Positions 23,343 through 35,147 of a stretch of 64,000 bases of DNA are shown in pieces. Both the position numbers and the translations under genes were made by a program. This stretch comes from Lumbricus terrestris (lineage: Eukaryota; Annelida; Clitellata; Crassiclitellata; Lumbricidae). The first letter of the stretch is position 1; each line of letters opens with the position of its first letter. The stretch spans positions 15,825,433 to 15,889,432 of the forward strand of contig OX457036.1 in the NCBI GenBank assembly GCA_949752735.1, in the 5' to 3' direction. Under the pieces are notes generated by a model. The model was not told where the DNA came from, ran no database searches, and worked only from the letters and a program-made list of their open reading frames with translations.

Positions 23343-25143
23343 CTATAGGTCCCTGCTGTCTCCGTTGGCTAAGAAGAAAGTAGGCCAATCGTTGGTTATT
23401 TAGACTAACCATGTAGTTAACATGGCTCAGAAAAGAAAGGCTAGAGCCGCTAGACAACGTCTGATGATTTCAACCGGTTTGACACTATCAGTGTGCTATT
23501 TATACGGTAGAGGCAATGAGGCATACAGTGGTTAAGAGGACGCTCGATACCAGGCCGCCTGAAAATAATTTCCTTGCTTTCAGAGATGTTCAAGATCAGT
23601 TTGTACAGGTACAGCTTAATATTGTCTAATTCCTTATGGTATTCAATGCTATAGCAACGAGGAAGCAGCCATGGTTCTGAAAATAGAAATTATGAACATT
23701 CGAGAAACCTTCAGTGATGTGGACACACACATACATGTACAATTGTACATACACACGCACAACTTCCGCCCCCCCCCCCCACACACACACACATGCGTAT
23801 ATCCATTTGGCAACGAACACGAGATGCTTGAAGTGCCAGTCAGTAGAATACGAATAAGCGCGGATGAATTTAGCACCACTAAAAGCACCACTAATTCTCT
23901 CGTGTTGATCATAAAAATTGTAGTATGTCATGAATGTTAAGCCCCTCCGTAAAAGGCAGAAATAAACATTATATTCAAATGAATAGCCATAGATCATCCA
24001 TCTGTTGTCACGCTGGAGGCAACAGCAGGTCTTTAAGTGATTTTGCAGCATTCCCAACGATACGGGAGAGCTCAAAGATGTAAGCGTTGATAAGAAAACC
24101 TTTTTGGCACTAGGCCTACTTAATTCTTGCAAGTCACTTAACGGTATTTAGCTTACCATAGGTGAGCAATTATATGCCATATTGCATGCCATAATTATTT
24201 AGTTTAGCTTAGATCTATTCTATGGCTAGAGTTAAACCTACTCCATTTATCTCCCACTCGTCTTCACAAGTGTTCTATATGGCTATGTATACACTGTTTC
24301 GGCATGTTAACAATTCTCCCCTTAACCATTTGTTGCCAAGTTGAGGGCTTTGGCACTTCGAAAGGCGCTCCGTGTTAGCCTATAAGCCTAAAAGGCATAG
24401 GCTACCAATACATAAATTATCATCAAAGTTCTAATTTGCACACATCCTGAAGTATTTCGTATTTAAACATGAAATGATATGGCATTTGGAACTCTTGTGC
24501 TGGTTTTGCTTCGTAATATCTTTCCCACTCAGAAATCAGATTCTTTCTAGGCCTACTAAGATTCAATGACCGTTTGCTCTTCACCGCAATCACGGTCTTC
24601 TTGGACGCTCGCACTCCGTCCACTGTACATTAAATTTTGAAAGAGAGGAGACAACACCTATGCAGAATCGTAAAGTTGGTCGAACGGCTAGAATCTCGGA
24701 CGAACAGAGGCCACCCGCGGGGGGGGGAGAGATATTGGGGAAAGGGAAAATAGTGAAGTGGATTGGAAAAGTCGATTGTGAGCTACATGTAGGTGTAGCG
24801 ACGGACGAGGCAGAATGGAGGAAGCACTCAAACATCAAGTGGACCTCCAACAAAGTGTGAATCAGAAGCAGAGTGTAGCCTTCGAATTATTTACTAGTAA
24901 GCCAATACATTTTCGAAGGTAGGTTCATACTATAAATGCTAGTATGTGTACTATTTGTTGTGTATTGTACTACTGTGCTGCTAGGCTGGTTCTACATTTC
25001 CCATGAAACTGCACTGGGGCTGGTTTCAGGTCTATTGAACTGTAACAATGAACAACTGGTGATGGAGCATAATTTCATAATTATGGCTTGTTGCAATAAT
25101 TTTGTAGTTCTACGCTGCAATGGTGGCATTCTAAACTGACATC
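23343..25143 (-). other. Junctophilin intron 1, middle part
   Basis: Includes a CA/C-rich simple tract (about 23735-23795) and several short ORFs on both strands with no recognised family. No exon-like junctophilin sequence seen. Confidence 0.4.
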
Positions 25144-25369
25144 CATGGGCGGAGTTTGGTTTCCGTTCTGGGGGGGGGGGGGGGGAATTGGTCTCGTACT
25201 TGGAAATTGCGCGCCGAAAAAAGTTGATGACCTTTTTTAAAGTCGTTTACTTGAAAGTTCTTAGGGGGCTTAAGCCGGGAAAAGAGACCATTTACATGGT
25301 AAAAAGATGGATATGGGACTTCTTGGGGGCTTAGCCTCCCGTAGCCCCTGATAATCTCCGCCCATGCTG
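25144..25369. mobile_element. Family 1 foldback element
   Basis: ATGGGCGGAGTTTGGTTTCC start and TCTCCGCCCATG end. A G-run of 15 or more follows the start (about 25169-25184). Confidence 0.8.
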
Positions 25370-26030
25370 ACATCTAAACAAACTGCTCTATTAATTATTT
25401 CAGTGACGACACGAGTGGTCTAAAACATCGATAAATAGACTTCTAGGCCTAACTACAACCATGATTTTATTCTGAATTTTCACAATCATGGTAGGCTAAG
25501 GGTAGCATCTTATGCTCTCGTCTAAACAAAAATACTCTATTATTTCAGTGCTGTTAATAGTCATTTAAGATATCAATAAATCTACGTGTAAATAATTAAA
25601 ACAGTAATTTTTTATTCCTCATGTTCAACCAAATTCAGCTCTGCTGATGTTGTTCCGGTTTCCAGACATTGATGAATGCATTTCGACATTGCATTGAATC
25701 ATCAGATAAACAGCAGAACACTACATGACACGTACCATTGTACATGTAGCTGTCATTCGTATATGCCTGCAGATAAGATGCAGTTTCAGTAATGTTTGAT
25801 TGAGTATTTGAGTGTGACTGCAGGCAATAGGCCTATATAGGCCTACTAGTAAGCAAGACTTTTTAAAATTAGTGTAAAACCTAGAAAATATGTTGAATTT
25901 CCAAGAATGCCAGAAGGCAGACAAATTTCTTTGACGTAAAGCACTCCAATGGCAAAGTGGACCTCCATAAATGTTGAAGCTGAAGCATAGTGCTGTCATT
26001 TGCTTGTTAAACAAGAAGTTCTATAGACAT
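25370..26030 (-). other. Junctophilin intron 1 sequence without recognised features
   Basis: AT-rich with scattered TAGGCCTA palindromes. No coding or structured repeat could be supported. Confidence 0.4.
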
Positions 26031-26074
26031 AAGTGTGTTTATATGCTGAGTACTGTAATACAAAACTGATAGAG

Positions 26075-26394
26075 TGGTTGTCTGTTAGCCATGTACTTGT
26101 CTACGCCTCTGTTGCAAGTCGAATCGACAACTGTTGCTCCTTACTTGCTGGTCTTTCCCGTGTGGTCCTGGAGCGACTTGATCGTGTCTTGCGCTCGGCT
26201 GCTCGCCTTGTTGGGCGGCATCCTAATTTTGCTCCTGTCTCTGCCTAAAATGCGCGATGTGCTGCCTGTGTCCCAGCGGATCTCATACCGCATTGCTGCT
26301 GGTCTCTCGCTGTGTCCTGACTCCTTGGCTGTGCTCCGTCATACTTGCGTGATCCTTGCTGTCCAGTCTCTGACGTTGCAGCTCGTCGTGTGCT
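26075..26394 (+). mobile_element. LINE ORF2 3' fragment, frameshifted
   Basis: VYASVASRIDNCCSLLAGLSR, then LRSAARLVG and, after a frameshift near 26250, LPVSQRISYRIAA match the C-terminal region of the LINE at 44.8-45.3 kb. It is broken downstream by the family 1 element at 26395. Confidence 0.75.
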
Positions 26395-26567
26395 CATGGG
26401 CGGAGTTTATCAGGGGCTAGGGGGGGGGGGGGCTAAGCCCCCCCCAAGAAGACCCAAATTCATTAATTTTAACCGTGTAAATGGTATCTTTTCCCGGGCT
26501 TAGCCCCCCCAAGAAGGCTTTAGCCCCTCCAAGAACGGAAACCAAACTCGGATCCGCCCATGCGTGC
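26395..26567. mobile_element. Short family 1 foldback element
   Basis: CATGGGCGGAGTTTATCAGG start and GGATCCGCCCATG end, with a G12/C8 hairpin core. Inserted within a LINE fragment. Confidence 0.85.
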
Positions 26568-26650
26568 ATGTGCTTCGCTCTTCGGCTAGGGATGAGCTTC
26601 TAATGCTCTGAATGAATGAATGAATGAATGAATAAATGAATGAATGAAAC
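26568..26650 (+). mobile_element. LINE tail with (TGAA)n
   Basis: Resumes after the foldback element and ends in an ATGA microsatellite (26609-26648), the usual tail of this LINE family. Confidence 0.55.
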
Positions 26651-26727
26651 TGTACTGGCGTGGTCCGAGGTCAAGACGACCATGGTTCAAATCCAGATGC
26701 TTTGTCTGCATACTAGTGCATAATATA

Positions 26728-26940
26728 GGTATAGGCTATCACTCTATGGAATGGTCTTCCAACATCAATTTGCTCCGTGTTTCTCTCTGGTAGCCTTTCC
26801 TCACCTAGCTCTCGCCTCAAAACCTGCTTTTCTCGAGGGGTCGATCGCACGGGGACCGCTTCTAAATGGCTTCTTCTGAGAGAAGCGATACATAATTTTG
26901 TCATATACAATACAATAGACCCACAATACAATAATAGACT
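26728..26940 (+). mobile_element. 3' fragment of a second LINE family (B)
   Basis: SLWNGLPTSICSVFLSGSLS, then SRLKTCFSRG parallels the end of the LINE at 57.5-57.95 kb. It ends in an ATACA-type tail. Confidence 0.65.
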
Positions 26941-27427
26941 ATGATATAAGTCTAATGAGTAACCGCAAACAGGTTTATAATTATATGCTTTAGGCCTACT
27001 GCTCTTGAACGTTATTATAATTGAATTTAACGACCTCTGATAACCAGCGCTTTAAATACGTGCTAGCAGTGCATGAGTTCACGAATATAAACAAACATTG
27101 AAATAAATATGACGCTTTACTTTACGACTATGATCTTCAGCAAATCGCAAGGCAACATAATTATAGGCCTACATGTAGATGTGCTCATGTGCGCTGCGTC
27201 AGGATGAATAATAGGCCCTTTATGTCCAAAGAGCAATGATCCTTGCATTCGTAAAATTATGACCAGACTTCTGGCAGACTACTTCAATGTTCAGTGTGTT
27301 TGGGTACGACTAACTATAGTATACACTCTTTTTATGCGCAAATGTTCCAGGCTACAGATAATCATATCATTTTAAATGTAAGCTTCTGTACATGATTGTG
27401 TTTTTAAAACTTATTACTGCAGAGTTG

Positions 27428-27960
27428 TTACATGCTTAACGACACTACCATATCAAAGATGGTGTGTCGCCCTCCTACTTTATCCAGGCTTGGGACTGGC
27501 ACTGGCAGAGAACAACCAGTGGCGGAGTTTTTTTACTGCAGAGTTTCAGTGTCTCACATAAGCATTGGGCCGTGAACACAAAGGCATAAGACAATAGATT
27601 ATCTCAACAAGTGGCGACAGAAAACAATGTGTTGAACAAAATCAGAAGCAACAGTAATATGTAAAATTTAATGTAGTGAGATAATACTCATGTAGAATGG
27701 TCCAATTTTATGAGAAGTTATGATAGGCTTCATTCGAAGTTCGGACCAGGGCGCTTGGGTATCTCCACAGGCCACAGAACCGGCTCGATACCTCAGCACA
27801 ACGTCTACTGATGTATACCAGGATAGAACAAGTCAGATGGTTGAATCTGCAGTAAAAAAACTCCGCCACTGGTTGTTCTCTGCCAGTGCCAGTCCCAAAC
27901 CTGGATAAAGGAGAAGGGCGACGCATCATCTTTGATATGGTAATGTCGTTAAGCATGTAG
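27428..27960. mobile_element. Foldback element with ~115-bp inverted arms
   Basis: The left arm (27428-27545) and right arm (27846-27960) are near-perfect inverted copies, starting TACATGCTTAACGACA and including GGGACTGGCACTGGCAGAGA. The loop is ~300 bp. Partial relatives occur at 34870-34920 and 36597-36690. No clear target duplication. Confidence 0.85.
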
Positions 27961-28155
27961 CATCAGGATGATCATGCATGCTATTATTCGCTAAATAATT
28001 TAGCGCAGTTGGAATTTCCAGCAAACCGGATATTGTAATTAAACATTTTTATCATTGTGTAAATTAATCACGACCTTCGTCCCAATAATGAATCTCTAAC
28101 ATTTTACTGCCTAAGAATAGTTAAGATGTAGAAGATTCAGTTGTTGACAACTTAC

Positions 28156-28537
28156 CGCCATCCGCATAAGTTTCAACTCCGTATCCATCTTGTAGACCAG
28201 CCGTCCACGTTCCCTCGAACTTCAGCCCCGTTGCTGTGCTCTGCCTGATACCGTACCGACCCTTGAAGCCTTGCGTCCACTCGCCCCGGTACAGCCAGTG
28301 ACCCTTGCGTTCGACGCCGAGCCCGTGCCTCTTCCCCTGGAGCCACTGCCCCTCGTAGTAGTTCCCGCTCGTCCACGTGTAGACCCCGCTGACCTCGAAA
28401 CCGAACTGCCATGACCCCGCGTACTGTCCCTGTCCCATGGGTCCCGTGCAGATGCCGTGCCCGTGGGACATGCCCTCCTGCCACGTTCCCGTGTAGCTGC
28501 CCCCATCGTCGAAGTCGCATCTGCCGCCGCTGGTCAT
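28156..28537 (-). CDS. JPH: Junctophilin coding exon 1 (start codon and N-terminal MORN repeats)
   Basis: ATG at 28537 gives [17 protein letters not shown], aligning with the invariant junctophilin start. Successive MORN motifs follow: [83 protein letters not shown]. The donor is GTAAGT after 28156 (phase 1), and joins to GTYQGQW of exon 2 across an 8.5-kb intron. MORN repeats bind plasma-membrane phospholipids. Single-gene, invertebrate-style junctophilin is likely. Fully open and well conserved, so probably functional. Confidence 0.95.
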
Positions 28538-29028
28538 CGGGGTGGTTAGAGGTTCTGATGTGGGGCTACTCGTTGAAGGTTGACCGAGCGACCAGAATGG
28601 GAACGAGGGCAGAAGTGGACGAGTCGGGGTGGTGGGGTGTACTGGACGCGGGGCAACGACGATCTAAATTGTTGCCTTAGAAACCTAAAAACAACACAGA
28701 CACCGACTCACAGACAGACAGCGAAAGAAGAAAAAATCCTATCGACGCAATCGGAAGACAACATGGCATGAAGCACCGGATAAACGTTTGGCCATCCATC
28801 CGCCAGTCTATCCCTTCGTCAGTCCATCGTTTCCACTGTCTGGCCCACTCCAGCCCCACAGGCGCCCATGCGCTCACGCTCCCCCTCTACTTGTCGAAAG
28901 CTTCTGGTCAGCGAACGGACTCTTCCCGATTGGACCCCAGTTCCCCCCAAAAGAGAGAGAGAGCAAGAGAGAGAAGCGTTGAAAGCGATCGGTTTCCTAT
29001 ATTCCGGATTGAGAGGAGAAAAGAAAAG
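28538..29028 (-). promoter_or_regulatory. Upstream region of junctophilin
   Basis: Immediately upstream of the junctophilin ATG on the minus strand, and likely to hold 5' UTR and core promoter. No TATA box or defined element could be assigned from sequence alone. Confidence 0.3.
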
Positions 29029-29033
29029 AGAGA

Positions 29034-29125
<92 letters not shown>

Positions 29126-29140
29126 GAGAGACAGAGAGAG
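29029..29140. repeat. (GA)n microsatellite
   Basis: About 45 GA units with small interruptions, ~500 bp upstream of the junctophilin start (CT-rich on its sense strand). Poly-Arg-Glu and Leu-Ser frames are shadows of it. Confidence 0.95.
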
Positions 29141-30730
29141 GAGGAGGACGGATAGAAGGAGGAAGTTCCTCTGCCTCTCTTCCGACATACATAGTTTGCT
29201 ACGACGGGCAATGCATACCTGCGCTGAAGCAACAGTCCGCATCCATAACAACTCCACCAACCAATCCGTTCCCGAACTGGAAAAGTGAAGCATGGCTACC
29301 GACTCGGCCGTTACCGCCAGTTGCAGCAGCAACAACAGCGGCAGAGGCCAAGGAAGGGAGACTGCAGCGGATGGAGGATTGAAGGGAAGGGGAGACGTGG
29401 AAGATGTAGGAGGCGGTTAGACGCACAAATCGGACCCTGTGTCTTGCTCGGTAACATTGGGGGCAGAGCAGCCAGGTTGGTAGAAGCAGCGCATTGAAAA
29501 TACACCAATGCTTACCGCACCATGCAGCGCTCAGCCCTAACGTTCACCTCTGCAGTGGCGGCTCTTGTTCCACCTTCGTCTCCCTCTCCTCCTCCTCCTC
29601 CTTGTCTTCCTCCTCCTTCTCCTTCTCTCTTCTTCCCTCTCATCTTCGTCCACAGGGAGGGGTGTGTTATGGAGGCTGTGTGGCTGATCGTTCGAGGAAT
29701 TCTGCAGACACTTGCTGCCCTAATCTGTTGGTCCACAATCCCCGCTGTCTACAGGTCTGTCAGTGTCAGCTTTGTTCTGCTTATAGACACGTCAGTACGT
29801 CTCTCTGTCCCTACGTGTCTTGTTTACTCGTCTGCTCTGTTCTTCGAAGTCCTGTTTCTTCTGTCTTATAAATTGTTTTGGTTTCCCCACCCCTGATCTG
29901 CCCCGCCCTGCCCTGCCTTGCCCTTTACTCTCATCTCCTCTCTGCTCCCTCCTCTGCCCACCACTCCTCTACTCTGCTTTCCTATTCTAATCTATCATAC
30001 ATGTATCTTCTGATGATTCGGATCTCTTCTCATCGCCTCTCGTTTGCTTCCTCGTTTCGCCGCTTCTCTGCTCTCCTCTCCTCTCGATTAACCTCCTCAA
30101 CTCTCCTCTTCTCAACTCTCCTCTTCTCAAGTTCTCAACTCTATTCTCAACTCTCTTCTACTCGATTGGCCTACTACTATCTTCTCTTGTCGAATCAGGC
30201 ATGACAAACCATTACACAATTACCTTCCGATTGATCGTGTGGCTTTGGAAAATCAAGGGACAAGTGCATGCCATAAAAATGGATAAAAGATCACAGAATA
30301 CATTGACGGGTGTACGAAAGTAAAGCTTCTTATCCCACAGGCTACAGTCTACATGTAGGTCTATTATTTAGCCTACTATTAGAAGCAGTGGTGACTCACA
30401 AAAAGCATCACAGACAATAAAACAATAAAATGGAATGGGCGATGGCGAATAGGGCCTAATCCCCTATCTGGAGATGACATTGATGTTCCTAATAGTATAC
30501 CATTTCACCTACATGGCACAGCAAAAATAATCACTAGACCCAGTAAAGTCCTATCCCGTTCCATAAGGAACATAGGGAGGCGCTCATCTCCTTTTCCATG
30601 GCCCTGAGCCAGCAATGGACGAATCCCAAGGTCCTGGACACGAGGCCAGTGTGTCGCAAGACTTGCTGTTTACTTCCCAGCTTACGCCGGTACCAAATTA
30701 TACTGCTTGGTGTACAACCTAGACCCACTA
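29141..30730. other. Intergenic, pyrimidine-rich; no gene recognised
   Basis: Contains CTCCTC/TTCTTC-rich stretches (about 29570-29660, 30050-30180). Several ORFs of 60-125 codons are compositionally biased and match no family. Confidence 0.4.
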
Positions 30731-30737
30731 GACCCAA

Positions 30738-30800
30738 TCCTCGTTAATATAACTGTGAGTAGGCCTATCCCCTTTCCCCGCCTGTTACGCGGGAAACAAG
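30738..30800 (+). pseudogene. tRNA-Asp pseudogene
   Basis: TCCTCGTTAATATAACTGTG, then CCCGCCTGTTACGCGGG match the D arm and anticodon arm of the intact tRNA-Asp genes. A ~15-bp insertion lies between them and the T arm is missing. The anticodon would read GUU-type (TGTTACG), not GUC. Confidence 0.75.
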
Positions 30801-30865
30801 AGTTTAGCGCCCGATGGAGAAGACAGAAGTATTTTAAACTCCGTGATATTTCTCACTACATAATG

Positions 30866-31124
30866 TAGTAGGCGGCGCTGGGATTTCAGTTTGGGGGGCT
30901 GAATCCTCGCGGAGGAAATTTTCCATTTTCATTCGCCAATATTTCTGACGACCTTGTTTTTTAGTCATCTGGTCGAAATGTCGAATTCATCTCATGCATA
31001 CATGTATGTTTCAGTTTGGTGGGGGGCTAATCATGGAAATATTTAATTTTTACATGTAGAAAAACGGATGGCCTTTTTAGGGGGCTTAGCCCTCCCCATA
31101 GCCCCCATTCTGGCGCCGCTACTG
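30866..31124. mobile_element. hAT-like MITE, family 2, copy 2
   Basis: Ends AGTAGGCGGCGCTGG and TGGCGCCGCTACTG. Blocks GTTTGGGGGGCTGAA and GGGGGCTTAGCCCTCCCC are inside. No convincing target duplication. Confidence 0.7.
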
Positions 31125-31242
31125 GTTTCCTCCATCCCTCTCTGTATAAACATGGGGAAAATATACAACAGGAGAGCATTGAGTATTAATAACGCATATT
31201 TTGTGCGGCAGGAAAAAATCTTCAACAATTCGGAAAATGATT

Positions 31243-31374
31243 TGTCAGAAGCGGGATTTGAACCCGCGCCCATATACATGGACCAGAACACTCGACCAAC
31301 CCATCGGTTTTTCAACCTCACAGGCAAGGCTTATGCCTTGAGTCTGGCGCCTTAGACCGCTCGGCCATCCTGAC
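31243..31374 (-). tRNA. tRNA-Leu (anticodon CAA), intron-containing
   Basis: The minus strand starts GTCAGGATGGCCGAG (box A) and ends GGGTTCAAATCCCGC (box B) plus TTCTGACA. The acceptor stem pairs GTCAGGA with TTCTGAC. The anticodon stem CCAGA/TTCTGG brackets CAA, with a ~48-nt intron after the base 3' of the anticodon. Leu-CAA introns are common in animals. A long variable arm (TCCATGTATATGG) fits Leu. Confidence 0.93.
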
Positions 31375-32655
31375 AACTGGCAAAACTATGCTAACTAAGC
31401 TTATAGCCTATGCGTAGGCCTACTGGCCTACTTCGCAACGTTGTTTATGACCCGTTTCATGTCCTGTCCAAAGTGTTTCGTAAATTCGTAACTGCTTTTG
31501 TTGCTGTAGAGCGACAGGCTACACCTAACCAAAGCTACACGATTAACGTGTAAACGACGACACGTTGAGTGGGCCTATAGGTCTATAGGCCTATAGCCTA
31601 CATGCCCAATTTGCCCATGCCAACTGATGCCGCAATGATGCGATAGCCTACATGTTTATTTCATGCGTAGGCTAGGTCTATTCTTTTGAAACGATTACCT
31701 CGAAACTAGGCAATAGCTATAGCCTGCATGTTTCGACTTTTGTGCAGTCGTAATCGTAATCTCAAAATTTCTAAGGCTCCACTCGAAAGCCAAGGACAGG
31801 GCACGAGCTAATTCACCAGCTAATTCACGAGCACGGCGTCCAGAAGGCCTATACGAAGGGTTGTCCAGAAGAATAGTCGGAGTGGTCCGAGTCCGGGGTT
31901 GCCAAGGGAGCAGAGGTGTCAATGTGTTAGCCTATGTCCTGTTCGAAGCCGTTCGCAGAGTCGTGCGAAGCAGCAGTACTGTTGGTACACGTATGCAATT
32001 GGAATTAAATCACGCTCTTGAATAGAGTCGCTGTGTGGTTCTTACCAGGTCGGTGGGATCGTCTTAGGAGAGGGTTTAGCAGCTTAGCCTATAAGTAGGA
32101 CTGGGCCTATAAGAGTTCGTTGGTTCTTACAGGATTCTTTCGTTCGGAATGTTCGTATATATGCTGATTTTTACGGCCTAGAACTGTCTGTCACTAGACT
32201 GTCAGTTCCAAGTTTTGCATTTTTTCCAAACACAATGCGCTATTGAACCATTCAGCAGGCCAGAACTAATGGTTTGAAAAGCATTTTAAATCCTGTAGAC
32301 CTATAATATCATAATAGGCTTGAGTAAATGTTCCAGCTGGCGCCGCCGTTTCATACAATTCTTCAAATGAAGCCATTCGTTTGAACAAAGAATTTAAAGA
32401 TGACGGCATAATAAGAAATAGACTAGCCTATAGGCCTATACTTAGTGAAAAAAATGTTGTGAAATAATATTATTTCTCGAGACTACCTACATTACGAATA
32501 CCGTTGAATTCTGTAGGTTTACTCCGTCTACAGTAGGCCTAGTAGGTATACTCTGTCGCCAAATAGGCCCATAGATTACACAATCAATACTCAATCGATG
32601 TACAATAGGCTACATAGCATACAGAAAAGGTCTTCATAAGAGCGTGTCTGTGTGA
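31375..32655. other. Intergenic between tRNA genes
   Basis: Dense in TAGGCCTA-type palindromes. 31735-31840 is similar to 53245-53320 (TCGTAATCGTAATCTC, then AATTTCTAAGG). No gene recognised. Confidence 0.45.
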
Positions 32656-32751
32656 GCCCGGTTAGCTCAGTCGGTAGAGCATCAGACTTTTAAAGCTGGT
32701 CGCCTCAGGACAGACATCTGAGGGTCAAGGGTTCGAGTCCCTTATCGGGCG
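32656..32751 (+). tRNA. tRNA-Lys (anticodon UUU), with 23-nt intron
   Basis: GCCCGGTTAGCTCAGTCGGT at the 5' end, box B GGGTTCGAGTCCC, acceptor end ATCGGGCG. The anticodon arm TCAGA-CTTTTA is separated from ATCTGA by AAGCTGGTCGCCTCAGGACA plus GAC. Removing 23 nt restores a standard 73-nt tRNA-Lys. Introns in tRNA-Lys are uncommon in animals. Confidence 0.9.
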
Positions 32752-32935
32752 GTTCACCGTTTTTAGAAAACAATGCATGAAGGCAAAAACTGACGTCGCG
32801 TTGTAACAAAATAGGCATTATCTAAGATTACATAAATAAAGATTATGTGTGTGGGTCTGAACGGAATGCATTGCCACAGTTTTTGAGCCTTTCACTCCAA
32901 ACCTTCACTACTGTGTCGGTATCGCTATCCGGTGG

Positions 32936-33120
32936 TATGGAATGCCTTCCCACTTGAGCCGCGCCTGTTCCCTAGATCACTCCATGACACATTCTATAAG
33001 CACTTAAAAATTGTTCTGTTTGGCCGTGCTGGAGTGGGGAGCGCTTCTGAGTAATTTCCCTGAAGAGGCGCTATATAAGTACTTGAATGAATGAATGAAT
33101 GAACGAATGAATGAATGAAT
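32936..33120 (+). mobile_element. LINE 3'-end fragment with (GAAT)n tail
   Basis: Encodes VWNAFPLEPRLFPRSLHDTF, then [10 protein letters not shown] and stop, the same C-terminus as the LINE ending at 45357. GGCGCTATATAAGTA and an ATGA-type tail follow. Confidence 0.85.
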
Positions 33121-33830
33121 CGGCATGAGACACCACGTGGAGGAATTGGAGTATCTCTACCACCATGGGGTCTGGGCGGGACGAAACCCAAAAAATTTCC
33201 GTAAAACGAAGCTATTGATCTGAAACTTTTTATCTAGGCCTAGACAGAGGACCATCAGAACGACCCAGTGGAGGGTTGGCAAATCTCTCCTACCATGGAA
33301 CCAGGGTGGGGGTGAAAGCACAAACTTTTGCAATATCCATTCCGTCGCCATAGATTCACGGCTATTCACCCGAAACGTTCAGCTACCGGAGTCACCTCGC
33401 CCCCACCCAACACACCCCTCTTTCAGCAGGGGCCGAGTCGGGCAGAATACTATTGGGGGGGGGGGGGGGAGTATTTCCCGTAAAGCGCAACTATTAATCT
33501 GAAACTTTCTACCTAGACAGAGGGTTATCACGACCACCCAGCATAGGGGTTGGCGAATCTCTCCCACAATGGGAGCCAGGGTGGGGGCGAAAACACTCAT
33601 TTTCCCTCTTTCACCGGGTTGCATTTACACATTTCTCAGACTATCACTTCAAACCTTCACTTCTGTGTCGTTTTCGGCATGGCACACTCGGTGGACGGGT
33701 TGGCGAATCTCTACCACCATGGGGGCTAAGGTGGGGGAGGGGCGAAAACCCTCATTTTCGCTATTTGACCGGCATGCATTTCCACAGTTTTTTTTAGCTT
33801 TTCACTTCAAACCTTCACTACTGTGTCGAG
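33121..33830. repeat. Imperfect tandem repeat, units of ~150-220 bp
   Basis: Recurring blocks GGTTGGCGAATCTCTCCCAC, CCATGGGGGCTAAGGTGGGG and TCAAACCTTCACTACTGTGT appear three or more times. A single unit end recurs at 32870-32925 and 35735-35792. Confidence 0.7.
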
Positions 33831-33983
33831 GTGGGGTGGGGGTGGGGAAGAATGGGTGGGTCGGGGTGGGGTGGGTTGTTGTGAGGTGGGTGAGGTGGGG
33901 TGGGCTTGAGTTGGGGTGGGGTCGGGTGGGTGGGGTGGGGTGTGCTGGGGTGAGGTTGTGTGGATTGGGTGGGGTGGGGAGCG
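33831..33983. repeat. G-rich (GGGTGGGGT)n tract
   Basis: Dense runs of three to five G separated by one or two bases, with G-quadruplex potential on the + strand. Pro-His-rich frames on the minus strand are artefacts. Confidence 0.9.
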
Positions 33984-33996
33984 GGCGGTTGGAGAG

Positions 33997-34459
33997 CCGG
34001 TGACACGAAACGGAGTATCCCCCTGAAAGCTATCCGGGGGGATGAATTAATCTATCCCCCGGATGGAATTAACCGGTCTATACTATCCGGGGGGATAAAC
34101 CATTCTATCCCCTTTTTTGAAAAATGCGCATAATAAAAAAAATTATGCTGTAATCAAAATTTAAAGTGACTCTAGTTGTTTTAAGCGTCCTGAGCAATGC
34201 TCAGATAAAGTCAACTCGAATATATTTTGTGACTTTGAGTGTTTTTAAGTGTTTTCAATGTTTTAAGTGCTCTAAAAACGGGGCAAAACAAATTATCTAG
34301 TAGGAAAAAACAAACTTGTCAGTGTCATTGTTCAAAACAAAGCAGATGAAAATTAATTTGCAAAACAAAATACACACGGAAGCGGTTTTTTCGACTTTTT
34401 TAAATTTGGGGGGATACAATTAATAGATCTACAAGGGATACTCTATTTCGTGACACCGG
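33997..34459. mobile_element. Foldback element (TIR CCGGTG-CACGAAA-GAGTATCCC)
   Basis: Left end CCGGTGACACGAAACGGAG and right end, read inverted, CCGGTGTCACGAAATAGAG. The left part repeats CTATCCGGGGGGAT three times. No ORF, and target duplication not clear. Confidence 0.75.
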
Positions 34460-35147
34460 CAGTCAGGGTTGGGAAGTAAGGAATTGGCTGGGACCGGGGT
34501 GAATCTTTAATTTCCCGGGCAACGCCGGAACTCCAGCTAGTCATACGAGAGAGTGAACTTAGTGATGCGATAAGAGTCAGTTGGAATTGTCTGTGGCGTA
34601 GCCTAATATCATGTTATAGGCCTATAGCCTAACCTAAGCTTAGTCTATCTGAAAGGTAAGTAAGTAGGTTATATTTCTGATGAACCGATTGATTTCAGAA
34701 GATCCGCGTCTATGTAATCTTATTGTGGTTAAATAAACGAGTATTGTAGGCCTTTTGTATTAATTGTATAACCTATGCATAAGAAATTAGAATAATTACA
34801 GGAAGTTCAAGAACTGAAAAAATGGTTTAACCAGCAATCCTGCACTCAGATGATGTGTGTTGTTAGGCTACATGTTTAACGACACTGCCATTTCTAAAAT
34901 GATTAGTGTCGCCACGCTATTTAAATTCCCGTGGACGGACCGTGCTAGCCCGAGATTTTTAATCTCGGAAATAGCGCAGATTGTGGACCATATGCCAAAA
35001 ATGAAGCTGGACAAGCGAAACATGAAGGCTAATAAATATATTGTTATTCGAAATGACGAAAGACTGATTTTCATAGGCTACGCCTCTTTAACCGATGATG
35101 GCCCGATGATGACCCGAGGGGGGCCGAGGCGACAGATCAAAAAAATT
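34460..35147. other. Intergenic; partial foldback-family similarity
   Basis: 34866-34920 (TACATGTTTAACGACACTGCC) resembles the arm of the 27428-27960 element. An ORF at 34857-35189 partly overlaps the tRNA and is not supported. Confidence 0.4.

Noticed and set aside
23626..24132. 168-codon minus-strand ORF
   Set aside because: Low-complexity Cys/Val/Tyr section from a CA repeat, no family resemblance, located in a junctophilin intron on the same strand.
28819..29335. Ser-Leu and Arg-Glu rich ORFs upstream of junctophilin
   Set aside because: Products of the GA microsatellite; no conserved domain.
31068..31355. ORF with the phrase SEAGFEPAPIYMDQNTRPTH on the + strand
   Set aside because: This is the antisense of the intron-containing tRNA-Leu gene plus adjacent MITE sequence. 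Such tRNA shadows are commonly misannotated.
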